32,546 nucleotides of DNA from a virus: positions 1-32,546 of IMG/VR virus record IMGVR_UViG_3300048031_000095; one strand, 5' to 3'. The notes beneath the pieces were generated by a model that saw only the letters and a list, made by a program, of their open reading frames with translations, was not told the DNA's origin and did no database searches. The position numbers were made by a program, and so were the translations under genes. Shown here one piece after another: positions 9,568-16,659 of this stretch (position 1 is the first letter of the stretch; the number at the start of each line of letters is the position of its first letter).

Positions 9568-10211
9568 TGCCTAAGGTATGTGCAATGGGTACGGGTAATG
9601 GATTCATAGAGACACAAGTGTTTCCTGAAATGCAGAAGAGCATAGACAATGACATGGAAATGTCAGAGCAAGGTTATGACATTACTAAATCAGGTGACAC
9701 TCAAGTTTCTAATACTGTAAGTACATACAGAAAGGTAAAGGATAAGCACTTTAAGGATGTGCCTGCTGAGGATATACTTGATTATGGTGCAGGTTTAGGC
9801 AGGGCATCTGAAGAAATGGGCTTTGATTCTTTTGAGCCATTTCCAAAAGGTGGGTTTACACCTACATACACAGACGCATCTCAAATTAGCAGAGAATACA
9901 ATGGTGTAATTAATAATGCTGTATTGAATGTACTACCTAGACAACAAAGAGTTGAGGCAGTCAGGGGAATAGGCAAGAGCCTAGCTGTTGGAGGCAAGGC
10001 TGTTATTATGGCTAGAGGTAGGGGATTCTTAAAAAGTCTTGTCAACCCAAGACCTTATCAAGACGGAGTAATTACTGGCAAGGACACATTCCAAAAAGGA
10101 TTTACCAAGCAAGAACTAATGGACTTCATAAGGTCAATTCTTGGGCCGGACTTTAAAGTTTCTGAGACATCTTCTGGAGATGTCGGTGTTGTTGTTACTA
10201 GGTTGCGATAG
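9567..10211 (+). CDS. Class I SAM-dependent methyltransferase-like protein
   Basis: A 214-aa protein with a clear Rossmann-type methyltransferase core. Motif I is ILDYGAGLGRA (about residues 70-80), the motif IV region is GVINNAVLNVLP (about 113-124), and a later LAVGGKAVIMARG (about 139-151) matches the strand after the motif IV helix. It closes the rightward block, starts on the last base of the preceding stop (TAATG), and its 3' end overlaps the convergent gene by 14 bp. The substrate (DNA, RNA or protein) cannot be told from sequence. A methyltransferase at the end of an ejection-protein run raises the chance of a packaged or late-acting modification enzyme, but this is inference. Confidence 0.7.
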   Translation: MPKVCAMGTGNGFIETQVFPEMQKSIDNDMEMSEQGYDITKSGDTQVSNTVSTYRKVKDKHFKDVPAEDILDYGAGLGRASEEMGFDSFEPFPKGGFTPTYTDASQISREYNGVINNAVLNVLPRQQRVEAVRGIGKSLAVGGKAVIMARGRGFLKSLVNPRPYQDGVITGKDTFQKGFTKQELMDFIRSILGPDFKVSETSSGDVGVVVTRLR

Positions 10212-10596
10212 CGTTAAGTAGTTTATTTATATCAACTAGGTGTAGCTTAGATGCTTTGTTGTCACCACCATATACTGTAAAAGGTTTCATCTCTTCGATT
10301 ACTTTGCGTAGCTTGTCTGTATTAAACACAAGACTAGCACACAGCTCATTGTCTTTAACTAGATTGTGTACCCAAACGTCAGCCTCTGTGCTGGCTAACC
10401 CTGATGGCTTACCATAGCTTTCAACTTCAATACATATGTTGCCGGTCTTGGCCCATGTGTCTCTCTCTGTTTTAATCTCACACTTCTTAGCACCAGAGAA
10501 CAACTCATCTACATACTTCTCCCATTGCTGACCAAACTCTAGGTCAACATCAAACTTACGCATCTCTTTAATGTCCTTGCTTTTATTTAGCGACAT
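10198..10596 (-). CDS. PD-(D/E)XK nuclease-like phage protein (132 aa)
   Basis: A 132-aa protein with CEIKTERD (Glu40, Lys42) followed by a strand TGNICIEVES (residues 51-60) and GKPSGLASTEADVW (62-75). Small phage proteins with E-x-K, then 'TGN..IE.ES.GKPSG...T.AD.W', look like a restriction-endonuclease fold in which Glu20, Glu40 and Lys42 would be the metal site. GGGAG lies just upstream of the ATG. It is the last gene of the leftward block, next to RusA, so a role in DNA processing or host DNA breakdown is plausible. The fold call is by eye and moderately sure. Confidence 0.55.
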   Translation of the reverse strand: MSLNKSKDIKEMRKFDVDLEFGQQWEKYVDELFSGAKKCEIKTERDTWAKTGNICIEVESYGKPSGLASTEADVWVHNLVKDNELCASLVFNTDKLRKVIEEMKPFTVYGGDNKASKLHLVDINKLLNAIAT

Positions 10597-10990
10597 GCTC
10601 TTCTCCCTTTATTTCTACAACAACATAGTTGTCATCATTAATACCACCAAACTCTGTGGTAATCTCAGTAACAAAATCATAATGGTCATCTTCAATGACA
10701 CCCTCTTCAACTAATGTATCCATTAAGAACTTGTGCATGGGAAAGGTATAGTTGTCTAAGTCTTTCTTTCTGTTGTTATTAAAGTACAGTGTGTAGCTAG
10801 GCTGTATTGTTTTGTATTTAGGTAGTGTCTTTACAAACTCTCTTACTAGGTCAGCATAGTCTTGCTTGACTTTGTTCTTAGAGAAATGATGCAAGTTTCT
10901 AAACACATTCAGACTAAGAAGATTTGTTTTCTTCTTGTCTCCTCTTCCCTTTGTGTATGTGGGTAATGGAAGCACTCCCTTTATCTTCAC
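10583..10990 (-). CDS. rusA: RusA-like Holliday junction resolvase, GTG start
   Basis: A 135-aa protein with the RusA signature: a strand LYFNNNRKKDLDN (Asp77, Asp79, Asn80), helix with Asp91 in KFLMDTLVEEG, then VIEDDHYD (Asp101/102). In RusA these acidic residues bind the metal that cuts four-way junctions, so the product likely resolves branched DNA before packaging. The start is GTG at 10990, which overlaps the upstream stop (GTGA), with GGAG 8 bases before it. Its 3' end overlaps the next gene by 14 bp, as in a tightly coupled operon. Confidence 0.8.
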   Translation of the reverse strand: MKIKGVLPLPTYTKGRGDKKKTNLLSLNVFRNLHHFSKNKVKQDYADLVREFVKTLPKYKTIQPSYTLYFNNNRKKDLDNYTFPMHKFLMDTLVEEGVIEDDHYDFVTEITTEFGGINDDNYVVVEIKGEEHVAK

Positions 10991-11214
10991 TTGATGTTCT
11001 CCTCTTTGAGTATTTCTTCTATTTGTTTCTCAATGAACCATCTTGCTTTTCTTAAATCATCTAGCCTGCCTTCACCCAAGTGTTTATGTTCCCATCGGCA
11101 AAGGTACTTGCATGCTGATGCAGTCAGGTAGCTCATCTTCTGGTCTAGTATAAAGTCTATTACTTCTATCTTACCTTTTTGGTAATGTTGTGGATTAATA
11201 TTATCTGTATTCAT
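10987..11214 (-). CDS. DUF3310 family protein (75 aa)
   Basis: Begins at the ATG at 11214 (MNTDNINPQHYQ) preceded by GGAG; the frame is open further upstream but that extension lacks a ribosome site and is low-complexity. The core VIDFILDQKMSYLTASACKYLCR then LDDLRKARWFIEKQIE matches DUF3310, a small helical family common in phages and sometimes annotated as nucleotide kinase, without biochemical proof that I know of. The start overlaps the stop of the small upstream gene (ATGA) and the stop overlaps the GTG of rusA, so it is part of a coupled run. Confidence 0.75.
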   Translation of the reverse strand: MNTDNINPQHYQKGKIEVIDFILDQKMSYLTASACKYLCRWEHKHLGEGRLDDLRKARWFIEKQIEEILKEENIK

Positions 11215-11345
11215 TTTCTCCAGTCGCTCCTCCAAAAGTCCCGTGGTTTGTTTTGTTTTTTTCTTTTGAGTTCCATGTATAACTTGGAAGTCCCATCCAT
11301 GCGGACAAGACCCCAAGTGTTTTTAGCTTTAGTCTTTAAGCTCAT
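11211..11345 (-). CDS. Possible small basic protein (44 aa)
   Basis: A 44-codon frame that starts 17 bases inside the end of the holin-like gene and ends with TGA overlapping the ATG of the DUF3310 gene. It is very basic and Trp-rich (WGLVRMDGTSKLYMELKRKK, then a WRSDWRK end). The overlap at both ends is what real genes in this operon show, but no Shine-Dalgarno sequence precedes the ATG at 11345, and a second Met at 11300 is another option. Function unknown. Confidence 0.4.
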   Translation of the reverse strand: MSLKTKAKNTWGLVRMDGTSKLYMELKRKKQNKPRDFWRSDWRK

Positions 11346-11571
11346 CGACAATATCTTTGTCGAGTAACTTCCAGATGATGACAGCTGCGATGATGCCAGC
11401 CAGTCCACCATTTCCTAAAGTCCATACTATACCTAGTATAGAACCAATTACATCTCCTGTAAGGAAAGCCACCTTTGGTCCAAAGATTACTTGTAATATA
11501 ATTGATAAGCTAATTAACTTAATGCCAACATCTATTGCTCCGTCAGCACCGTTCTTTATTTTTTCTAACAT
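11329..11571 (-). CDS. Holin-like membrane protein (80 aa)
   Basis: An 80-aa protein with a short charged N-terminus (MLEKIKNGADG), two hydrophobic segments (about residues 15-38 and 44-68, the second IIAAVIIWKLL-ended) and an acidic C-terminus (DKDIVDELKD). Size, two membrane spans and charged ends fit a class II-like holin, the inner-membrane pore that times lysis. The start at ATG 11571 is chosen because AAGGAG precedes it; the frame is open to 11607 but that part crosses the palindrome. It is the first gene after palindrome copy 1 and follows the lipoprotein gene. No endolysin gene is adjacent. Confidence 0.6.
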   Translation of the reverse strand: MLEKIKNGADGAIDVGIKLISLSIILQVIFGPKVAFLTGDVIGSILGIVWTLGNGGLAGIIAAVIIWKLLDKDIVDELKD

Positions 11572-11599
11572 TTTTACTCCTTTATGGTTTAACATAAAT

Positions 11600-11619
11600 C
11601 CACGCATTTAAATGCGTAG
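11600..11619 (-). promoter_or_regulatory. 16-bp palindrome, copy 1, upstream of the holin-like gene
   Basis: Perfect palindrome ACGCATTTAAATGCGT at 11602-11617 with flanks that make CTA...TGG on the minus strand. It lies 28 bases before the holin-like ATG, and the sequence between (ATGTTAA..ATAAAGGAG) is almost the same as that between copy 2 and SSB. No T-run follows it, so it is not an ordinary terminator. Confidence 0.75.
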
Positions 11620-11625
11620 AAAACA

Positions 11626-11766
11626 TCAAGTCTGCCAGCCTGTGCACATACTTGAATCTACTGGTGCTTGACATTGAAGTTGCATTTTGTCTTCAAATGT
11701 AGTGCACCCTGTAAGTGTAACAACAATAACTTGCATTGCTATTATTAATACTATAGTGTGTATCAT
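11626..11766 (-). CDS. Small lipoprotein (46 aa), possible spanin or exclusion protein
   Basis: A 46-codon gene whose ATG overlaps the RNR stop (ATGA at 11763-11766), with AGAGGG seven bases upstream. Residues 4-20 are hydrophobic and end in a lipobox L18-T19-G20-C21, so Cys21 would be lipid-modified after signal peptidase II cutting. The mature part is only about 26 residues, with two more cysteines (32 and 41). It precedes the holin-like gene. Small phage lipoproteins next to holins are often Rz1-like outer-membrane spanin subunits; others block receptors (T5 Llp-like). Neither can be proven here, and no Rz-like partner was found beside it. Confidence 0.7.
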   Translation of the reverse strand: MIHTIVLIIAMQVIVVTLTGCTTFEDKMQLQCQAPVDSSMCTGWQT

Positions 11767-13727
11767 TCTGTGTCCCTCTCTTCTTCTACTAAATCAACTA
11801 ACTCACACACGCTACCAGTACAAGCAAGAGTCTTGGTTCCTACTGTCTGGTCAGTAAGTTCGTACTCACTAATTAAATCCCAGTCAACTGCCTCAGGCAT
11901 TTCACTGAGCAACTTGTCATGTGTTTCTTTGTCACACTCCTCGTATGGTGCTTGTTGGTATGTGTGGTCTGAGTGTGGTAAGAAACTAACTCCACTTACC
12001 TCATCAAAATGTTTGTATACCCAAGCTCCTACTTCCATCCACTCGTGTTCTCTAACACTAATGGTTACACTAGGCTTGTGCTCACAATAATATCTTTGGT
12101 ATGTAAGCCACAACTCTAGCTGTTCAATAGCAGTCCTTTCGTTTCTAGTGACAGCACCATCAGGAGCCTTCATAGGAAACGAGAACACCTTGACACTGTT
12201 AGGCTTCATGACATCATTCTCAGCAGGTATACCTTGGTCTTCCATTAGCCTAGCTATAGGGTCTTTTCTATCTGCCCTAACCCTGCGTATGTAGTGCTCG
12301 CTGTGTCTAGTATGTATACCACTAGCACTGTCAACTAACTGACTGACTGTACCACTAGGTTTAATAGCAGTAGTAGCAGTAGCTTGTTGAATACCTAGTA
12401 GCTCTGACCAGTGAGCATTAGTCTTAACTGATTCTTTCTTAAGGTCGGATAAGAAATCAGGTAGGCTACGCTTACCGTAGTATCCTCTGTCCTCACTACT
12501 ACCATTCATAAATGCGTTGTCCATAATACCTGTAAGGCTGACACCTAGTAGTGCCTCCTCTTCTGTATTGTGTACCCACTTAGGTCTGAGTCTCTTGATG
12601 TTAGTAAGTGAGGCTTGGAATGTACCTAGTATGGTAGCTAACCTAGCCTTACGCATGATGTCTTTCTGTGTGTCCTCTGCTCTTACTACTACCTCAGTCA
12701 AGTTACAGAACTGTCCGTCTCTCAATATGATTTCACTACAAGGGTTACAACCAAACTCATGCTCTGTCTCTCGTCTGCCTATAGAAGCTACTTGTTTAAT
12801 TGCTGCTTCTCTATTAAAGATACCACGCTCACCTGACTTAGACTCATACAAAGAAGTCCACTCTTTCATAAAGATTCCTATGTCTGGCTTTTCTGTGTAA
12901 CACACACTGTTGTTACTTAGTGCCATCTCTGGTGTGTCACTCCACCACTGACCAGACTTGGCACTACGCATACGCTCGTCAGTAAGGTTACTAAGTGAGA
13001 TGAGTGCAGACCTACGCACTCCACCTACTACCACTACCTCTGCTATCTTACACATCATTCGATGACACTCATAGCTAGTTAGCTTTCTACCTACTGCATC
13101 TTTAAACAGATTGGTAGAGAAGTTAAACAAGTCAAGCAATGGCTCTGGTCCACTAGCTCTGCCACCGAAGGTAGCAAGCCTTGCACCCTTAGGTCTAATC
13201 TTAGAGAAGTCCCACTTGGGCATCTCCCCGTTGTATAGGTATGTAATTAGTTTTCTAAACGCAGACTGCCAGCCTTCCTTGCTGTCTTGTACAACTACAA
13301 TGTCTTCGACATCAATCATTTCCTCAGGCACTTCTGGTAATTTGTTAATAAACTGTCTCTCTACACTAAAGCCTACACCAGTACCATGCATAAGAACATA
13401 CAAGCATTCATCAAATGCTTTGGGATGGTCTACACTTAGATAGGCACAGTTGTATCCTGCTATGTTGTTGTCTTTAAGTGCCTTGCCTGCTGTCATCAGG
13501 GCTCTCATGCTAGGCATAACTTCTAAGTTAAGCACTGCATCTTCAAGAATCTTACGAGTCTTGGGCACTAACTCTTGGTTAGTGTTTTCTTTTAGGTGCT
13601 CTTCCATAAAGTCAAAGTACCTAGCCACTGTCTCTTCCCATGTTTCTCTTCTGTTCTTCTCAGGTAGCCACCTTGCATACCTGCTAAGAGCAATAAAGTT
13701 TTGGTAATCAGTTGGTAATTTTTTCAT
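11763..13727 (-). CDS. nrdJ: Class II (B12-dependent) ribonucleoside-triphosphate reductase
   Basis: A 654-aa enzyme that makes deoxynucleotides for phage DNA synthesis using adenosylcobalamin. All five key cysteines of the monomeric Lactobacillus leichmannii type can be placed: Cys94 (GYNCAY), Cys330 in CNPCSEI (thiyl radical site, with Glu332), Cys341 exactly 11 residues later, and the C-terminal pair Cys636/Cys641 (C-x4-C) that passes electrons. The phosphate-binding KPSGTVSQLVDSASG follows at about 456-470. It is shorter than the 739-aa L. leichmannii enzyme but lacks none of these sites. It overlaps the upstream gene by 4 bp and the lipoprotein gene by 4 bp. No intein or frameshift seen. 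Confidence 0.93.
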   Translation of the reverse strand: MKKLPTDYQNFIALSRYARWLPEKNRRETWEETVARYFDFMEEHLKENTNQELVPKTRKILEDAVLNLEVMPSMRALMTAGKALKDNNIAGYNCAYLSVDHPKAFDECLYVLMHGTGVGFSVERQFINKLPEVPEEMIDVEDIVVVQDSKEGWQSAFRKLITYLYNGEMPKWDFSKIRPKGARLATFGGRASGPEPLLDLFNFSTNLFKDAVGRKLTSYECHRMMCKIAEVVVVGGVRRSALISLSNLTDERMRSAKSGQWWSDTPEMALSNNSVCYTEKPDIGIFMKEWTSLYESKSGERGIFNREAAIKQVASIGRRETEHEFGCNPCSEIILRDGQFCNLTEVVVRAEDTQKDIMRKARLATILGTFQASLTNIKRLRPKWVHNTEEEALLGVSLTGIMDNAFMNGSSEDRGYYGKRSLPDFLSDLKKESVKTNAHWSELLGIQQATATTAIKPSGTVSQLVDSASGIHTRHSEHYIRRVRADRKDPIARLMEDQGIPAENDVMKPNSVKVFSFPMKAPDGAVTRNERTAIEQLELWLTYQRYYCEHKPSVTISVREHEWMEVGAWVYKHFDEVSGVSFLPHSDHTYQQAPYEECDKETHDKLLSEMPEAVDWDLISEYELTDQTVGTKTLACTGSVCELVDLVEEERDTE

Positions 13728-13924
13728 TCATCCTCCATTGGTTCTATCTCTATGTCTACCATCTTGTCACCGTTGTCATCTAGATAGTCTCTGTATTTAA
13801 GCCGGCCATTCCTGTGCAGTAGAACAGCAGTTGTAATTCCTTTTTCATATGCTTGCTTATGCGTAAAGTATATAGCAATAGCACCAAGCAATATGAATGT
13901 TAAGCTAAGTGTTAGGTAATCCAT
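13724..13924 (-). CDS. Single-span membrane protein (66 aa)
   Basis: A 66-aa protein with one N-terminal hydrophobic segment (about residues 3-20, LTLSLTFILLGAIAIYF) and a charged, acidic C-terminal part (ends EIEPMEDE). GAGGAG lies upstream of the ATG at 13924, and the stop overlaps the RNR ATG (ATGA). It resembles small membrane genes often found in phage replication operons. Function unknown; it does not have the two spans expected of the other holin-like gene, though a pinholin or antiholin role cannot be excluded. Confidence 0.6.
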   Translation of the reverse strand: MDYLTLSLTFILLGAIAIYFTHKQAYEKGITTAVLLHRNGRLKYRDYLDDNGDKMVDIEIEPMEDE

Positions 13925-14085
13925 TCACTCTCCTCAAAGTCCTCAAGAAATCTATCTTGTTTTTCTATCAGTCTTTTTTCAAAAGCATCTAGTAATTCTT
14001 GGGGTTCAATTTCTAGTTCGTCACATATAAGGCACACATCATATGTCGATGCGATGTATGCCTTTAGTTCTGGTAGTTGTTTCAA
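13912..14085 (-). CDS. Small acidic protein (57 aa), TTG start
   Basis: A 57-codon gene that starts at TTG 14085, overlapping the nuclease stop (TTGA), with GGAG 8 bases upstream; it overlaps the next gene by 13 bp. The protein is helical and acidic, with a CLICDELEIEPQELLDAFEKR segment shape (two Cys at 18 and 21, then Glu/Leu-rich helix) and a FLEDFEESEW end. Similar small proteins with 'EELLDAFEDR' helices are common in marine phage replication blocks. Function unknown. The gene is too short to be found by length alone, but spacing, ribosome site and coupling support it. Confidence 0.65.
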   Translation of the reverse strand: MKQLPELKAYIASTYDVCLICDELEIEPQELLDAFEKRLIEKQDRFLEDFEESEWIT

Positions 14086-14888
14086 AAGTCGGCTCCGTTT
14101 GTTACAAAGTAATTAGTTATTTTACCAGACGGTATAGGCCTAGCTTCTAAACTACCAAAGCAATCTTCTTTAAACCCACAGAACGCACATGTCATGCATA
14201 ACTTTTCTTCTGTCTTAGCTTTGTTCCAAGTTGTAGCGTTAGCTAGTCTCATAGGTGGTGTGTCTGATTCCATCTTAGCTTTTAAGTCAACAATGTAAGT
14301 GTCTATGTCTTGCTCTAGTTCTTGCTCACATAACTTAAGTGTTGATTTGTTTTTATTCAAAGCAAGAAAGTATCCTTTCTTTCTCTTGTCTTCTTTACCG
14401 TAAGCAGACAGTTGTTTGATGTATCCAAACGCATCGTCAGCTATGCCTGACTCTTTGAATTTGTTTTCCCAAGACCAAGCACTTGCTGTCTTAATGTCAA
14501 CTAACTCACCATCAATCGTACAATCTTGAGAGCCATGCACACCTTCAAGGATGTGTTTCTTTTGTTGGTCTGTTACTGTATGTCCTGACAGTTTAATCAA
14601 AGCCACAAGCACAGCCTCTAGTACATGACCTTGTAAGAAAGTCAGGTATACCTCACCCTTGATTGGTTCAGGGGTGTGTCCTTTGTAGCTGTACCACTGT
14701 GCTCTTTCACACCTACCTATACCAGACATACGCAAACCTCTGCTGTCTTCTCTTGGTGTGAATGCATCTTTGATTGCATCTTCTACTTCCCTGCCTGCCT
14801 GCATTGCAATAGAGTTCAAGTCACCATCGTACTGCTTAGACTCCATAACATTGTATATGTCAGGGATTAGTGTGTTTATAGACTTCAT
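14082..14888 (-). CDS. Cas4/AddB-like PD-(D/E)XK exonuclease with Fe-S cysteines
   Basis: A 268-aa protein. Starting from ATG 14888 (GAGGAGAAG upstream), it has Cys60 (IGRCERAQWY), a nuclease core with Asp126 and VDIKT (Asp131, Lys133), QLSAYG (Gln159, Tyr163), and a C-terminal Cys231, Cys234, Cys237, Cys243. One early cysteine plus a late C-x2-C-x5-C is the [4Fe-4S] pattern of Cas4 and AddB nucleases. It lies right after DNA polymerase, where T7-like phages keep their gp6-type exonuclease, so it probably degrades or recombines DNA ends. No cas1 or cas2 and no CRISPR are present, so a CRISPR role is unlikely. Confidence 0.82.
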   Translation of the reverse strand: MKSINTLIPDIYNVMESKQYDGDLNSIAMQAGREVEDAIKDAFTPREDSRGLRMSGIGRCERAQWYSYKGHTPEPIKGEVYLTFLQGHVLEAVLVALIKLSGHTVTDQQKKHILEGVHGSQDCTIDGELVDIKTASAWSWENKFKESGIADDAFGYIKQLSAYGKEDKRKKGYFLALNKNKSTLKLCEQELEQDIDTYIVDLKAKMESDTPPMRLANATTWNKAKTEEKLCMTCAFCGFKEDCFGSLEARPIPSGKITNYFVTNGADF

Positions 14889-14934
14889 AGTCTCTTCTCC
14901 TCTCATTAAAATTAGTATGTATTTTACCCTATAA

Positions 14935-16659
14935 CTAGTGTGTCTCGTTCCATGTTTTACCTATTTTATACTCGCCTGTAATCGGGCAATTTAATTTGTA
15001 ATAGTTAGTGGTGTCTTCCATTGCTTTAACCACTAGCTTGCCTACTGCATCTGCATCTGATGAGTCACACTCTATCTGTATCTCATCATGTATCACACCT
15101 AACTGCTTGTATTCATAGTCCTTAGCAAGAGAATGAAATATAACCCACGCTCTCTTGGCTATGATTGAGCCTGCACTCTGCAACAAGAAGTTCAGTGCTG
15201 AGTGTGGACTACGCACATGTACCTTGCGACCATCAAGTGTCTTAATCCAGCCACGCTTGCTGGCTTTCTCAATGCGTACTCTTAGGTTACGCAGTGCTGG
15301 TGTATTGTCTAGAAACTGTGCCTTTACTTTCTTGCCTAGCTCCTTGCCACCACCACATATGTTTCCTATCAGATTGTCACCGCCACCATATAGGTAAGCA
15401 TAGATGAATCGCTTGGACTCATCACGAGTAGCAAGTCCAGCAGCTTTTTGATTGGCTGTGTGTATGTCACCACTAAGTATCTCTTCTGTGTAGTTGTCAT
15501 CTTTCATATAGTGGGCGAGACATCTGAGCTCCAGTCCACTGAGGTCTGCACCTACAATTACTTTGTTATCAGGAACAGTAAACAAACCACGCATCTCTTG
15601 TCCGTACTCCTTGTTACTTGCAGTAACTTGCTGTAAGTTCGGGTTACTACTAGACATGCGGTGCGTGACAGTTCCCATAGTGTGTACTCTGCTATGTATT
15701 CTTCCTGTTGTGTGGTTGTACTCATCTATCCAACTGCTGACCTGACCCTGTCTCTTTTGTAACATCAAGTACCTAGCTATCAGCTTGGCCTCAGGTATGT
15801 CAACATCTTTGAGTGTACCCTCGTCTACCTTTGGTAGTCCTGTGTTGGTAAACTCTGTAGGTTTCCAACCATAGTGCATTAAGTACCTGCCCACCTGCTG
15901 TCTACTACCTAGATTAAACTCAGGGTAGTGCCAGTACCCATAGTCATCATCATCATTGGTGTGACACTGTAAGTCCACCTCTGCCTGATATGCTACAGTC
16001 CTGCCACCACCTTTCTTCCACCTGTTCTTAACTGGTGTCTTGCTTTTCCACACTGCAAGTGGTGTGAATGTCTTATGTACCTCCTCTTCCACACTACGCA
16101 AGTCCTCATTAATATCTTGTAGCAACATCATTGCACCATGAAAATCAAAGTGCCATCCGTTGTTCTCTTGTTGTGTGCAGTGTTTCTTTGTAGCGTACTC
16201 AAGCTCCAGTGCATCTTGACTTAGTTCCTTTAGCTTTAGTCTTCTGTATAGCTTGGTTGTTATCTCAGTATCTCTTATGCAATAAGACAACATCTCTTCA
16301 CTAAACTTAGACCAGTCCTCGTGGTCTCCCTTGTCAAATCCTAGACGCTCACCCCAACTAGCAAGTGAGTGACCACCCTCTCTGCGTGGCTCATCTAACT
16401 GGCTCATCACCAATGTGTCCTCTATTTGGACACTGCTAAAGTCTATGCCACACAAGCGAGTCAGCACTGGAACATCGAAACCAATGCCATTGTGAAACAC
16501 AAGACAGTCTACCTCTGATGCCATCCAAGGCTTGAACAAACCTAGGGTAGTACCTGAAAAGGTAATGACCTGTCCCGAGTCTACATCTTGCACAGCTATA
16601 CACCACACAACACTAGGGTCTAGTCCATCTGTCTCTATGTCACAACTAAAAGTCCGCAT
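14935..16659 (-). CDS. polA: Family A DNA polymerase with 3'-5' exonuclease, T7-like
   Basis: The replicative polymerase. From ATG 16659 (GGAGG five bases upstream; overlaps the primase-helicase end by 14 bp) it is 574 aa. Proofreading motifs are CDIETDG (Asp7, Glu9), FHNGIGFD and YCIRDTEITTKLY. Polymerase motif A is VGADLSGLELR, the O-helix is RDESKRFIYAYLYGG (Arg412, Lys416, Tyr420) and motif C is VIHDEIQIE (Asp525). T7 polymerase has 704 residues, so this one is compact. Tyr420 is the position numbered 762 in E. coli Pol I and is Tyr as in T7. There is no DnaJ-like insertion of the kind described in HMO-2011-type phages. Confidence 0.95.
   Translation of the reverse strand: MRTFSCDIETDGLDPSVVWCIAVQDVDSGQVITFSGTTLGLFKPWMASEVDCLVFHNGIGFDVPVLTRLCGIDFSSVQIEDTLVMSQLDEPRREGGHSLASWGERLGFDKGDHEDWSKFSEEMLSYCIRDTEITTKLYRRLKLKELSQDALELEYATKKHCTQQENNGWHFDFHGAMMLLQDINEDLRSVEEEVHKTFTPLAVWKSKTPVKNRWKKGGGRTVAYQAEVDLQCHTNDDDDYGYWHYPEFNLGSRQQVGRYLMHYGWKPTEFTNTGLPKVDEGTLKDVDIPEAKLIARYLMLQKRQGQVSSWIDEYNHTTGRIHSRVHTMGTVTHRMSSSNPNLQQVTASNKEYGQEMRGLFTVPDNKVIVGADLSGLELRCLAHYMKDDNYTEEILSGDIHTANQKAAGLATRDESKRFIYAYLYGGGDNLIGNICGGGKELGKKVKAQFLDNTPALRNLRVRIEKASKRGWIKTLDGRKVHVRSPHSALNFLLQSAGSIIAKRAWVIFHSLAKDYEYKQLGVIHDEIQIECDSSDADAVGKLVVKAMEDTTNYYKLNCPITGEYKIGKTWNETH

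Noticed and set aside
11215-11316. N-terminal extension of the DUF3310 gene to 11316
   Set aside because: The extension has no ribosome site and low-complexity Lys/Thr content, while ATG 11214 has GGAG and overlaps the preceding stop.
11600-11619. The palindromes as intrinsic terminators
   Set aside because: None is followed by a T-run on the strand of the preceding gene, stems are only about 6 bp with a TTAA loop, and they lie at fixed distance before start codons.
13111-13707. Two rightward frames opposite the RNR gene
   Set aside because: RNR is certain on the minus strand; these have no ribosome sites and no plausible product.
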